Shown piece by piece: positions 1-7,659 of a DNA stretch of 13,697 nucleotides. Every line of letters begins with the position of its first letter. Within the stretch, counting starts at the first letter, position 1. This stretch comes from CAYWLI01 sp964519535 (lineage in GTDB: Bacteria > Desulfobacterota > B13-G15 > RBG-16-54-18): the NCBI GenBank assembly GCA_964519535.1, contig CAZFIR010000060.1, positions 1-13,697 on the forward strand, given 5' to 3'. The notes beneath the pieces are model-generated. The model was not told the origin of the DNA, did not search any database, and was given only the letters and a program-made list of their open reading frames with translations. The translations under genes were made by a program, and so were the position numbers.

Positions 1-21
1 CCTTTGTGCGCGCCCGATCCA

Positions 22-877
22 TTAGCGGCTAGTCATCGCCTCCAATCTCCTGATGCGTTCCTCGATGGGTGGGTGGGTGCTGAAGAGGCTCTGGATCCCC
101 TTTCCCCGCAGGGGATTGACGATGAGCATGTGGGCGGTGGAGGGATTGACCTGCATGGGGATCCGCTTCGCCCCGGCATCCAGCTTGGCCAAGGCCCTGG
201 CGAGATAGAGGGGGTTGCCCGGCGAGTTGCGCCCCGCCCTCATCGGCGTGGTACTCCCTGGATCTGGAGATGGCCAGTTGGATAAGGACCGCCGCGATGG
301 AGGCGAGGGTGGTGAGGACTAGGACGGCGACGAGTTGCGCTATCCCGCCCCCTTGTCTATTGTCGCCGCCGAAGCCTCCGAACATGGCTCCAAAACGGGC
401 CATCGTAGCGATCATACTGATGGCCCCGGCGATGGTGGCAACGATGGTCCCGATGAGTATGTCCCGATGGCGGATATGGGAGAGTTCATGGGCCAAGACC
501 CCCTTGAGTTCTTCCTCTGTTAACAGGCTCTTGATCCCCGTGGTCACCGCCACAGCCGCATGCTGAGGATTTCTCCCCGTGGCGAAGGCATTGGGGGCGT
601 CATTGGGGATGATATAGACCTTGGGCATGGGAAGTCCGCCCCGCAGGGCCAACTCCCTCACGATCCGATGAAGGCCCGGCTCTTCGGCCTCGGTCGCCTC
701 TTTTGCACGGTACATCCGGAGTATGATGCGGTCACTGAACCAATAGACGCTGAAATTCATGACACCTGCAAAGACAAGGGCAAGAAGGGCCCCGTCGCGT
801 CCCCCTACCAGGTTCCCGATCCAAACCAGGAGGGCGCTGAGCAGCGCCATGAGAATATAGGTTTTGAACTGGTTCAT
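22..877 (-). pseudogene. htpX: HtpX-like membrane zinc metalloprotease, frameshifted
   Basis: M48-family HtpX protease, which degrades damaged or misfolded inner-membrane proteins. Seen: two N-terminal membrane segments (about residues 6-46), the zinc motif HELSH (residues 130-134), two further hydrophobic segments (about 140-165 and 178-203), and SREYHADE (205-212), whose Glu is the expected third zinc ligand. The frame breaks just after HADEGG, near a run of four C on the plus strand (232-235). The family C-terminus (GNPLYLARALAKL, then STHPPIEERIRRLE) continues in another frame to TAA at 22-24. Removing one base restores a 284-residue protein of normal HtpX length and the usual six-residue gap between ADE and GNP, which points to one extra base. 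A good AGGAGG lies 8 nt before the ATG at 877. Last gene of the minus-strand run, 121 nt after fmt. Either a true recent pseudogene or a sequencing error in a G/C run; I cannot tell which. Confidence 0.85.
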
Positions 878-908
878 AGTATGTCCTCCTTAATTACATA
901 TATACTAA

Positions 909-992
909 AGTATTCAGTGGTCAGTATTCAGTTATCAGTATTAGCTTTTTCTGCCTTAATGAATACTGATCACTGAACACTGAATACTGATT
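909..992. repeat. Imperfect palindromic intergenic repeat (CAGTATTCAGT units)
   Basis: Two arms (909-942 and about 960-992) contain repeated CAGTATTCAGT and ATCAGTATT units in opposite orientation around a T-rich loop (943-959). Aligning the left arm with the reverse complement of the right arm gives near identity apart from a 7-base GGTCAGT insertion in the left arm. It fills most of the 121-nt fmt-htpX gap and would form a long hairpin in the shared transcript. There is no U-tract after it, so it is not a classic terminator. It looks like a dispersed extragenic repeat of the kind found in multiple copies in some genomes; copy number cannot be seen from this window. Confidence 0.75.
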
Positions 993-998
993 ACCATG

Positions 999-1937
999 TT
1001 ACCCCAGTCTTTCTCCTAGGGTCAATTGGTGGCCCCTGGTGAATTCCTCCCACCCCATGCTCCTGCCCCCTTCCAGCTGCAGTTCTTCGATGAATAGCGA
1101 ACCCTTACCGCAGGCCACCTCGAATCCCCCAGCTAAGAAGACGATTTCACCGGGGGTAGCTGTGCCATCCCCGATCCTTCCCCGCAGGAGCTTTATCCTT
1201 TTCCCCTGCCACCAGGTGAAGGCCACGGGCCACGGTACCATCCCCCTGATCCGGTTCCTGATCCGGCTTGCCTCCTCCTCCCATTGGATCAGACCGTCTG
1301 CCTTTTTCAAGAGGGGGGCATATGAGGCCCCTTTCTCATCTTGGGGTACGGGGTGCAGGGTTCCCTCCTTGAGACCCCGGACCACCTCCACCACCAGATC
1401 TCCCCCCACATAGGCCAACCGCTCACCGAGCTCCTCGGCTGTCTCGTCTGCGCCGATCTCCACCTCCTGGGCCAGGAGGCTCGGGCCCGTATCCATGCCT
1501 TCATCCATGAGGTAGGTGGTCACCCCTGTCTTGGGTTCACCATTGATGATGGCCCAGTTGATGGGTGCTGCCCCCCGGTACTTGGGCAGCAGCGACGGGT
1601 GGACATTGACGCACCCGAGGCGGGGCAAGGCCAAGACAGCAGGGGGCAAGATCTGTCCGAAGGCCGCCACCGCGATCACGTCCGGCTTCAGCGTCTCTAA
1701 TTCGGCGATGAAATGAGAGTCCTTTACCCGTTCCGGCTGGAGGACCTGAAGGCCGAGATCAAGGGCATGTTCCTTTACCGGAGGGGGTGAGACCGCTCTT
1801 CCCCTCCCGCGGGGGCGATCGGGTTGTGTGATGACCGCGATCACCTCTTCAGAAACGGCCAAGGATCGCAACGTGGGGAGGGCAAAGGGTGAAGTCCCCA
1901 TGAAGACGGCCCGCAGCTTCATTGTACTGGAATTCAT
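999..1937 (-). CDS. fmt: Methionyl-tRNA formyltransferase
   Basis: Transfers a formyl group from 10-formyl-tetrahydrofolate to Met-tRNA(fMet) for translation initiation in the cytoplasm. The 312-residue length is normal. Seen: N-terminal Rossmann start VFMGTSPFALP (residues 11-21), catalytic Asn111 and His113 in NVHPSLLPKYRGAAPIN (111-127), and catalytic Asp149 in DEGMDTG. The C-terminal tRNA-binding domain follows from about residue 205. It begins 5 nt after the def stop codon, the classical def-fmt pairing. The start is uncertain: the ATG at 1937 has AAAGGG only 1 nt away, while an in-frame ATG at 1922 (MKLRAVFMG) fits the usual family N-terminus better but has no well-placed ribosome-binding site. 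Confidence 0.97.
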   Translation of the reverse strand: MNSSTMKLRAVFMGTSPFALPTLRSLAVSEEVIAVITQPDRPRGRGRAVSPPPVKEHALDLGLQVLQPERVKDSHFIAELETLKPDVIAVAAFGQILPPAVLALPRLGCVNVHPSLLPKYRGAAPINWAIINGEPKTGVTTYLMDEGMDTGPSLLAQEVEIGADETAEELGERLAYVGGDLVVEVVRGLKEGTLHPVPQDEKGASYAPLLKKADGLIQWEEEASRIRNRIRGMVPWPVAFTWWQGKRIKLLRGRIGDGTATPGEIVFLAGGFEVACGKGSLFIEELQLEGGRSMGWEEFTRGHQLTLGERLG

Positions 1938-1942
1938 TCCCT

Positions 1943-2482
1943 TTAGAAAATGACGTGGTCCTTTTCTTTGGGTGATTGGTCTTCTCGCACCAGCTTGCGC
2001 ATTTTGCGCTGGATGATCCCCCGCTTGAGACGGCTTACCCTGTCGATGAAGAGTATGCCGTCGAGATGGTCGATCTCATGCTGCAAGGCCACGGCCAGGA
2101 GCCCCTCTGCCTCGATCTCCAGCTGTCGCTCATTCAGGTCGTAGCCGCGCACCAAGACCTTTTCGGCCCGGGCGACGTTTTCTGTGATCCCCGGCAGGCT
2201 CAGGCAGCCCTCCTCCTCCACGACCCGTCCCTCTATCTCAATGATCTCCGGGTTGACCAGGTTGATAAGCCCCTTTTTGCCCTCCGAGTTTTTCACATCT
2301 ACAACGATGAGTCTCTCTGAGACACCGACCTGCGGGGCAGCCAGACCGACACCCGGGGCGGCGTACATGGTCTCCGCCATCTCGCCGGCCAACTGTACAA
2401 CCCGTTCATCGATGTTTTCGACCTCAGCCGCCTTGCGCTGGAGGATCGGATCGGGATAGATACGTACTTTAGCTGCGGCCAT
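1943..2482 (-). CDS. def: Peptide deformylase
   Basis: Metal-dependent hydrolase that removes the formyl group from the N-terminal Met of new proteins at the ribosome. All three signature motifs are present in a 179-residue protein: GVGLAAPQ (residues 44-51), EGCLS (91-95, metal-ligand Cys93) and QHEIDHLDG (134-142, metal-ligand His135 and His139, catalytic Glu136). The tail after residue 155 is lysine/arginine-rich. The ATG at 2482 lies inside the end of lgt (14-nt overlap), which suggests coupled translation; AGAGGA lies about 10 nt upstream. Directly followed by fmt, whose product adds the group Def removes. Confidence 0.97.
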   Translation of the reverse strand: MAAAKVRIYPDPILQRKAAEVENIDERVVQLAGEMAETMYAAPGVGLAAPQVGVSERLIVVDVKNSEGKKGLINLVNPEIIEIEGRVVEEEGCLSLPGITENVARAEKVLVRGYDLNERQLEIEAEGLLAVALQHEIDHLDGILFIDRVSRLKRGIIQRKMRKLVREDQSPKEKDHVIF

Positions 2483-3251
2483 TCGCGTTAAGTCCTCTTT
2501 TCCTTAAATATAGTAACATCACCACGGAAATTCCAGCTAAGGGGATGCTGATGGCCTGGGTTGTGGAGAGGAGCCCTCCCAGGACGCTGCCGCGGGGGTC
2601 CCCCCGCAGGAACTCTATAAAGAAACGGAAGATGGAATACATGAGGGCATATGACCAAAAGAGCTCTCCGTGAAAAGCCCTTTTCTTTCGTAAAAACATG
2701 AGAAAGGCGAAGATCGCAAAGAGGCCGAGGGAGCTGTAGAGTTGAGTAGGGTGCAAGGGAATTTCCTGAGGGGCCAGACTGCGGGGATCCGTGAAGGTGA
2801 CGGCCCAGGGGAGGGTGCTCGGTTTACCGTAACAGCATCCGGCCAAAAAACACCCGACCCTGCCGAAGGCATGGCCGATGGCCACGGAAGGGGCGAAGAT
2901 ATCGGCCACCTGCCAGAGGGGAAGGTCGAGCCTCTTGATGTACCAGATCCCGATAGCCACGGCCGGTATGAGCCCACCGTAAAAGACCAACCCCCCTTCC
3001 CATATCTTGATGATCTTGATGGGATCGGCGGCATATTCATGAAAGTTCATAAGCACAAAGAGCAGGCGGGAGCCGATTAAAGCGGTCACGAGAACATAGA
3101 AGGTGATATCGATGATCTTGTTCGGATCGGTCCCCTCCCGCGCTGCCTGCCGCCATGCCAAGAATAACCCCACCAGGATGCCGATGGCGATCATGAGCCC
3201 ATAAGAGTGGATGATATTGAATCTGCCGATACTGAATAGGACGGGATGCAT
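2469..3251 (-). CDS. lgt: Prolipoprotein diacylglyceryl transferase
   Basis: Inner-membrane enzyme that transfers diacylglycerol from phosphatidylglycerol to the lipobox Cys of prolipoproteins, the first step of lipoprotein maturation. The 260-residue protein is multi-spanning with hydrophobic segments throughout. Family landmarks: GGLVFYGGLI (87-96), GRVGCFLAGCCYG (130-142), HPTQLYSS (167-174) and FFIEFLRGD (210-218). The signature Asn of E. coli Lgt (GRxGN) is Cys here (GRVGC). The start at 3251 is chosen over an upstream in-frame codon (3320) because AAGGAGG lies 9 nt before it and MHPVLFSIG matches the family N-terminus. It starts 1 nt after lspA ends, so the two lipoprotein-processing genes are adjacent. 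Confidence 0.95.
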   Translation of the reverse strand: MHPVLFSIGRFNIIHSYGLMIAIGILVGLFLAWRQAAREGTDPNKIIDITFYVLVTALIGSRLLFVLMNFHEYAADPIKIIKIWEGGLVFYGGLIPAVAIGIWYIKRLDLPLWQVADIFAPSVAIGHAFGRVGCFLAGCCYGKPSTLPWAVTFTDPRSLAPQEIPLHPTQLYSSLGLFAIFAFLMFLRKKRAFHGELFWSYALMYSIFRFFIEFLRGDPRGSVLGGLLSTTQAISIPLAGISVVMLLYLRKRGLNANGRS

Positions 3252-3252
3252 T

Positions 3253-3744
3253 TCAGGGTTCCTCCTTGGTGTCCTTCTTCTCTGTCCACAGGATCTTGAG
3301 GGCCAACAAGATGACCCCAATGGTTATGGAGGCATCCGCCACGTTAAAGGCGGGCCAGTGCCACCCTTTGTAATGGAAATCGAGAAAATCCACCACACCT
3401 CCCAGGCGGAAGCGGTCGATGAGGTTGCCAACAGCCCCGGTCAAAATCAGGGAGAGGCAAAGCGGGGTCCACACCTCCCCTTCTTTGATCCAGCGGAAAT
3501 AGGCCAGGATGAGGCCAATGGCTATCAGGGATATGATGACGAAGATGAGAGCGGCTCCGGGAATATGGGCCAGCAGGCCAAAGGCCGCCCCTCTGTTTTG
3601 CACATGGGTGATTGTAAAAAACCCCGGGATGAGCTCCCTGATCTGATGGAGGGAGAAGGTGTGTTCGATAAAGAGCTTGGTCGCTTGATCCAGGGCGAGG
3701 AGGATGCAGAAGACGATCAACAAGATTCTGTACTTCCTCTTCAT
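3253..3744 (-). CDS. lspA: Lipoprotein signal peptidase (signal peptidase II)
   Basis: Membrane aspartyl protease that cleaves the signal peptide of diacylglyceryl-modified prolipoproteins. The 163-residue protein has four hydrophobic spans (about 6-24, 62-83, 95-108 and 138-152). Seen: LDQATK (18-23), QNRGAAFG (49-56), catalytic Asp110 in GNLIDR and catalytic Asp137 in FNVADASI. The start is the ATG at 3744, overlapping the ileS TGA by one base; a GTG immediately upstream (3747) is an alternative adding one Met. GAGGA 9 nt before the ATG could serve as ribosome-binding site. The C-terminus is Lys/Glu-rich. The ileS-lspA arrangement is common in proteobacteria. Confidence 0.96.
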   Translation of the reverse strand: MKRKYRILLIVFCILLALDQATKLFIEHTFSLHQIRELIPGFFTITHVQNRGAAFGLLAHIPGAALIFVIISLIAIGLILAYFRWIKEGEVWTPLCLSLILTGAVGNLIDRFRLGGVVDFLDFHYKGWHWPAFNVADASITIGVILLALKILWTEKKDTKEEP

Positions 3745-6512
3745 CACTCCGTGTCCTCGATGGTTTGGAAGCAGCGCTCGCAGATCTCCGGTTGTTCTTT
3801 GTTCGACCCCACACTCGTGTCATAGACCCAACACCGCTGGCACTTCGCACCCTCTGCCCGGCCTATCTCCACCGTCAATTCAGGGGCGTCCCCATCCGTC
3901 TCCAGTTGCACCTGTGAGACGATAAAGATCTCCCGCAACTCGGGGCCAAATCCCTGCAGGAACCCGGCAAGCTTCTGCGGCGCCTTTACCTTCACCGCAG
4001 CGTCCAGGGGATGGCCGATCACCTTGTCCTGGCGGGCCTTCTCCAAGGCCTTCGTTACTTCCTCACGCACCTCCCATAACCGCGTCCATCTCTCTTCCAG
4101 GGCCTCGTCGGGGAGATCCTCTTCAGGGCGGGGAAAGTTCGCCAAATGCACGCTCTCCTCCTCGCCACCTTCCGTGGGGAGGTGATGCCACACCTCATCG
4201 GCGGTGAAGGAGAGGACCGGGGCCATGAGCCTCACCATTCCCTTGAGGATGCGGTAGACGGCATTCTGCGCGGACCTCCTCTTGTGGGAGGAGGGCGCGG
4301 AGGTATAGAGACGGTCCTTGAGGATGTCCAGATAGAGGGAGCTCAGTTCTACCACGCAGAAGTTGTGTACGGCGTGATAGATGATGTGGAACTCGCACTC
4401 TTCATAGGCCCTGAGCACCCGTTCCAGCAGCTGCTGAAAGCGGCCCAGGATCCACCTGTCGATCTCCAGGAGTTCCTTAACGGGTATGTTATGGTGCTGG
4501 GGATCGAAGTCGTAGAGGTTGCCGAGCATGTACCGCCACGTATTCCTGATCCTGCGGTAGGCCTCGGTGAGTCGGTCGAGGATCTCCTGGGAGATCTTAA
4601 TGTCGTCCCGGTAGTCCTCAGCCGCCACCCACAACCGCAGGATTTCCGCCCCAAACTTATCGATGACCTCGTCGGGGGCCACCACGTTCCCCGCCGATTT
4701 GGACATCTTTTTCCCCTCACCATCCACCACAAAGCCGTGGGTGAGAACGCTGTTGTACGGCGGGGTTCCCCTGGTCCCTACCGCAGTCAGCAAGGACGAG
4801 TGGAACCATCCTCGGTGTTGGTCGCTCCCCTCCAGGTAGAGATCGCACGGGAACTTCAGGGCATCGTCCTTTTCCAGGACCGCGGCCCAACTCACCCCCG
4901 AGTCGAACCAGACATCGAGGATGTCCGATTCCTTGGTGAATTTTTCACCCTTGCAATTGGGGCAGGTAGTCCCGGGGGGGAGGAGTTTCTGTGCCGGCTC
5001 GTCAAACCAGATATCCGCGCCCTCTTTGGCAAACCGCTCGGCTACGAAGTCTATGAGGTCCTGCCGCAGGAGGGTCTCGCCACACCCCTCGCAGTAAAAG
5101 GCCACGATGGGGACCCCCCAGACCCTCTGTCTGGATACACACCAGTCGGGCCGATTGGCCACCATCCCGTAGATCCGCTCCTTTCCCCATGTAGGGATCC
5201 AGTGAACCTCCTCGATGCCCTTGAGCGCTTTCTCCCTGAGTCCGGCGTGGTCGATGGAGATGAACCACTGTTCGGTGGAGCGGAAGATAATGGGGTTTTT
5301 GCATCGCCAACAGTGGGGATAGGAATGTTCCACTTCTTTCTCGTGCAACAGGGCCCCCACCTCCGTCAGCTTGGCGTTAACCGCTGCGTTGGCATCAAAA
5401 ACGAATTCCCCGCCGAAGAACTCCACCTCGGAGGTAAACCTGCCGTCATCGTCCACCGGGGCGTAGATATCCAGGCCGTATTTCAGGCCGCTCTCATAGT
5501 CCTCCTGGCCGTGGCCGGGGGCGGTATGGACACAGCCTGTCCCTGCATCCAGGGTGACGTAATCGGCCATGATGATGACCGACTCCCTCTCCAAAAAGGG
5601 ATGACGGCACTTGAATCCATCCAGGGCGCTCCCCTCAAAGGTCTCCAGCACTTGATAGTCCTTGATCCCCAGGGTGTCCATCACGATTGCCGCGAGATCC
5701 GCTGCCACGATGTAGACCTCGCCGTTCACCTCTGTCGCCACGTATTGGAAGGAAGGATGCAGGGCGATGGCGAGGTTGGCCGGAATGGTCCACGGGGTGG
5801 TGGTCCAGATGAGCACCGAGACCTTTTTCCCCCGCAGAGAGGGGAGGGCAGCGCCGATATCGGAGATCATGGGAAACTTGACGAAGATAGAGGGTGATTG
5901 GTGAGGGGCGTATTCCACCTCGGCCTCGGCCAAGGCGGTATGGCAGGTGGCGCACCAGTAGACCGGCTTTTTCCCCTTATAGAGATAGCCTCCCGCTACA
6001 AACCTCCCGAGCTCCCGCACGATGGTGGCCTGGTAGTCGTAGTCCATGGTGCGATAGGGGCTGTCCCAGGTCCCCAGCACCCCCAGCCTCTTGAATTCCT
6101 CCCGTTGAATATCGACGAACTGGGCGGCATAATCCCGGCAAAGCCTCCTGATCTCGGCCTTGGTCATCCCCTGTTTACGCTCCCCCAGCATCTTATCCAC
6201 CTCATGCTCTATTGGCAGACCATGGCAATCCCACCCTGGGACATAAGCGCTGTCGAAGCTGGCCATGAACTTGGCTTTGACGATGATGTCCTTCAGGATT
6301 TTGTTCAGGGCGGTTCCGATGTGGATGTGTCCGTTGGCATACGGAGGGCCATCGTGGAGGATGTATTTTTTTCTCCCCTTTGCTGTCTGGAGGATCTTGT
6401 CATATAACCTTTTTTCTTCCCACCCCTTCAGGATCTCGGGTTCCTTCTTGGGGAGATCCGCCTTCATGGGGAACGGCGTTTGGGGAAGGTTCAAGGTCTT
6501 CTTATAATCCAT
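3744..6512 (-). CDS. ileS: Isoleucyl-tRNA synthetase
   Basis: Class I synthetase charging tRNA(Ile) with isoleucine in the cytoplasm. The 922-residue length is typical of the bacterial type. Seen: ATP-binding signature PPYANGHIHIGT (56-67, with HIGT in place of the strict HIGH), CP1 editing-domain motifs WTTTPWTIPANLA (236-248) and GTGCVHTAPGHGQEDY (324-339), EGSDQHRGW (561-569), KMSKS (602-606), an anticodon-binding domain from about 690, and a C-terminal Cys4 zinc site (Cys891, 894, 911, 914). A second Cys pair cluster (CEGCGE, TTCPNCKG) lies in the catalytic insertion. GGAG is 7 nt before the ATG at 6512. It probably heads the lspA-lgt-def-fmt run, since the gap to the nuclease gene contains a possible promoter. 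Confidence 0.98.
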   Translation of the reverse strand: MDYKKTLNLPQTPFPMKADLPKKEPEILKGWEEKRLYDKILQTAKGRKKYILHDGPPYANGHIHIGTALNKILKDIIVKAKFMASFDSAYVPGWDCHGLPIEHEVDKMLGERKQGMTKAEIRRLCRDYAAQFVDIQREEFKRLGVLGTWDSPYRTMDYDYQATIVRELGRFVAGGYLYKGKKPVYWCATCHTALAEAEVEYAPHQSPSIFVKFPMISDIGAALPSLRGKKVSVLIWTTTPWTIPANLAIALHPSFQYVATEVNGEVYIVAADLAAIVMDTLGIKDYQVLETFEGSALDGFKCRHPFLERESVIIMADYVTLDAGTGCVHTAPGHGQEDYESGLKYGLDIYAPVDDDGRFTSEVEFFGGEFVFDANAAVNAKLTEVGALLHEKEVEHSYPHCWRCKNPIIFRSTEQWFISIDHAGLREKALKGIEEVHWIPTWGKERIYGMVANRPDWCVSRQRVWGVPIVAFYCEGCGETLLRQDLIDFVAERFAKEGADIWFDEPAQKLLPPGTTCPNCKGEKFTKESDILDVWFDSGVSWAAVLEKDDALKFPCDLYLEGSDQHRGWFHSSLLTAVGTRGTPPYNSVLTHGFVVDGEGKKMSKSAGNVVAPDEVIDKFGAEILRLWVAAEDYRDDIKISQEILDRLTEAYRRIRNTWRYMLGNLYDFDPQHHNIPVKELLEIDRWILGRFQQLLERVLRAYEECEFHIIYHAVHNFCVVELSSLYLDILKDRLYTSAPSSHKRRSAQNAVYRILKGMVRLMAPVLSFTADEVWHHLPTEGGEEESVHLANFPRPEEDLPDEALEERWTRLWEVREEVTKALEKARQDKVIGHPLDAAVKVKAPQKLAGFLQGFGPELREIFIVSQVQLETDGDAPELTVEIGRAEGAKCQRCWVYDTSVGSNKEQPEICERCFQTIEDTE

Positions 6513-6556
6513 AGTTCGTCTCCGTCAGATTGCATTGCGGCCAGAAGAGAAAAAAA

Positions 6557-6585
6557 ACGATATCATAAAGATCAGTCTAAGGCAA
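6557..6585 (-). promoter_or_regulatory. Possible ileS promoter (extended -10)
   Basis: On the minus strand TTGCCT (6580-6585) and TATCGT (6557-6562) are separated by 17 nt, and the -10 is preceded by TGA, an extended -10 feature. It lies in the 64-nt gap between the nuclease gene and ileS, with its -35 overlapping the nuclease stop codon. A T-rich run follows. The match is moderate and rests on sequence alone. Confidence 0.3.
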
Positions 6586-7455
6586 TATGGTACCATTGGT
6601 AGCTTTTTCTTGCCTGTGTTCATTTGAGGGAACTTTTTTTCTATATACAAAGGTATCTATCAACTGTTCCTGTGGATCTCGGAGGGAGACTTGATCCCCC
6701 TTGTTGTTCCAGATGGGATAGCGCGATTCCCAGAAGAGACGGAGCTGATCAACCCCGTCCACGACGTCTTTACCCGCTCCGGTAAAGAGGAGTACGGTGT
6801 AACCCGGTCTGAGGACGCCCTTGGTAAAGATGTATCGGTGTCCCTCCCGGTCAACCAGGGAAAAACCCCTGAGGTTGAGATCCCTCGGGGATATGTTGCA
6901 TATCCTCACGTACTCCCCGTTGAGATTTTTCCTGTCGTCCCCTTGGGCATCGGCATGCAGTGTCGTGATCTTGAGTGGCCCCGTGAATCCGCCTCTCCCC
7001 CAGATCCCCAGACCCTTTGCCCTGGCCTCCTCTTGAAGCCTTCGAAAATGATTGTAGTAGGTGATCGGTTCGAGGACAAAGAGATGGGCCAACCCTGCCT
7101 TCAAGAGTTGGGCATTGACCATCTCTCCTCCGACGGAGCAATAGGCCAGGGTACGCCCGTAAGTGTCCTCCTTGACCTGCCCAAACTCCAAGGTGATCAG
7201 TTTTCCCCTGACCTTACGCTCATTGTAATCTCTGGCCTCACGCCAAAAGGGTTCACCGCGTTCAGGGGTGTTGATCCCCAGATAGCGAACGCGCCGCCCA
7301 TCTGCGAGAACGATTGTGTCACCATCGACCACCCTCTTGACCTCAAAGGTACCCCCGGGATCTTGTGCGGAGGCCCACGGGGGAAGCACGAGGAGGTAGC
7401 CAAGTAATAACAGCACGAAGGGTACAAAAAAAGCGATGGCCCTTTTATCCTTCAT
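6577..7455 (-). CDS. Secreted thermonuclease-like (SNase) protein with C-terminal lamin-tail domain
   Basis: A 292-residue protein with an N-terminal signal peptide (hydrophobic 7-25, likely cleavage after ASA at 28-30), so it should act in the periplasm or outside the cell. Residues 36-155 match the staphylococcal-nuclease fold: VVDGDTIVL (42-50), VRYLGINTPERGE (56-68) and EDTYGRTLAY (96-105). The catalytic Arg57, Glu65 and Arg101 equivalents are present, while the calcium-ligand Asp40 of S. aureus nuclease is Asn62. Residues about 160-275 match a lamin-tail domain: GEYVRICNIS, LRGFSLVD, GVLRPGYTVLLFTG and the WNNKGDQVSLRD turn. AGAGGA lies 6 nt before the ATG at 7455. The family cleaves DNA/RNA; nutrient scavenging or defence are possible roles I cannot separate. 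Its ileS-side position suggests no shared pathway. Confidence 0.9.
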   Translation of the reverse strand: MKDKRAIAFFVPFVLLLLGYLLVLPPWASAQDPGGTFEVKRVVDGDTIVLADGRRVRYLGINTPERGEPFWREARDYNERKVRGKLITLEFGQVKEDTYGRTLAYCSVGGEMVNAQLLKAGLAHLFVLEPITYYNHFRRLQEEARAKGLGIWGRGGFTGPLKITTLHADAQGDDRKNLNGEYVRICNISPRDLNLRGFSLVDREGHRYIFTKGVLRPGYTVLLFTGAGKDVVDGVDQLRLFWESRYPIWNNKGDQVSLRDPQEQLIDTFVYRKKVPSNEHRQEKATNGTILP

Positions 7456-7533
7456 TTCATTTCCTCTGAGCGATGACCTCAGAAAAGTCTACCATATTCC
7501 CCTGTGCCGGTAAAAGTTAAAAGGTCCATACGG

Positions 7534-7546
7534 TTGTGCGTCACAA
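7534..7546. promoter_or_regulatory. Short palindrome, possible operator
   Basis: TTGTG-CGT-CACAA is a perfect 5-bp inverted repeat with a 3-nt centre. It sits in the 204-nt divergent intergenic region between the nuclease gene (minus) and the small membrane protein gene (plus). It is upstream of the plus-strand TTGACA box, so it could bind a dimeric regulator acting on either gene. The half-sites resemble CRP/FNR-type sites but the spacing is shorter than the CRP consensus. Chance occurrence is quite possible. Confidence 0.25.
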
Positions 7547-7561
7547 GATGTAAAAAATATA

Positions 7562-7591
7562 TTGACAAATATCCTTATTTAACGTGAAAAT
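7562..7591 (+). promoter_or_regulatory. Candidate sigma-70 promoter for the 97-residue protein gene
   Basis: A perfect TTGACA (7562-7567) is followed after 18 nt by GAAAAT (7586-7591), a 4/6 match to TATAAT. Transcription would begin near 7598, giving a leader of about 60 nt before the ATG at 7660. The surroundings are AT-rich. The -10 element is the weak part. Confidence 0.4.
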
Positions 7592-7602
7592 AGAACGATT
7601 GA

Positions 7603-7641
7603 CGGGTCAGTAAGGCCCGCCGATGAGTTGGGAGTAACCAA
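7603..7641 (+). other. Two small hairpins in the mRNA leader
   Basis: CGGGTC (7603-7608) pairs with GGCCCG (7614-7619) around an AGTAA loop, and TTGG (7628-7631) pairs with CCAA (7638-7641) around GAGTAA. Both lie between the proposed start point and the ribosome-binding site of the following gene. They may tune mRNA stability or translation. I do not recognise a known riboswitch here. Confidence 0.35.
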
Positions 7642-7659
7642 ACAGCTGAGGAGGTACAT

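Noticed and set aside
4146..5897. 583-codon plus-strand open frame
   Set aside because: It is entirely antisense to ileS, which has every expected motif; long antisense frames are common in GC-rich genes.
6513..6576. T-box or other tRNA-sensing leader upstream of ileS
   Set aside because: The gap is only 64 nt and lacks the T-box core; there is no room for the specifier and antiterminator stems.
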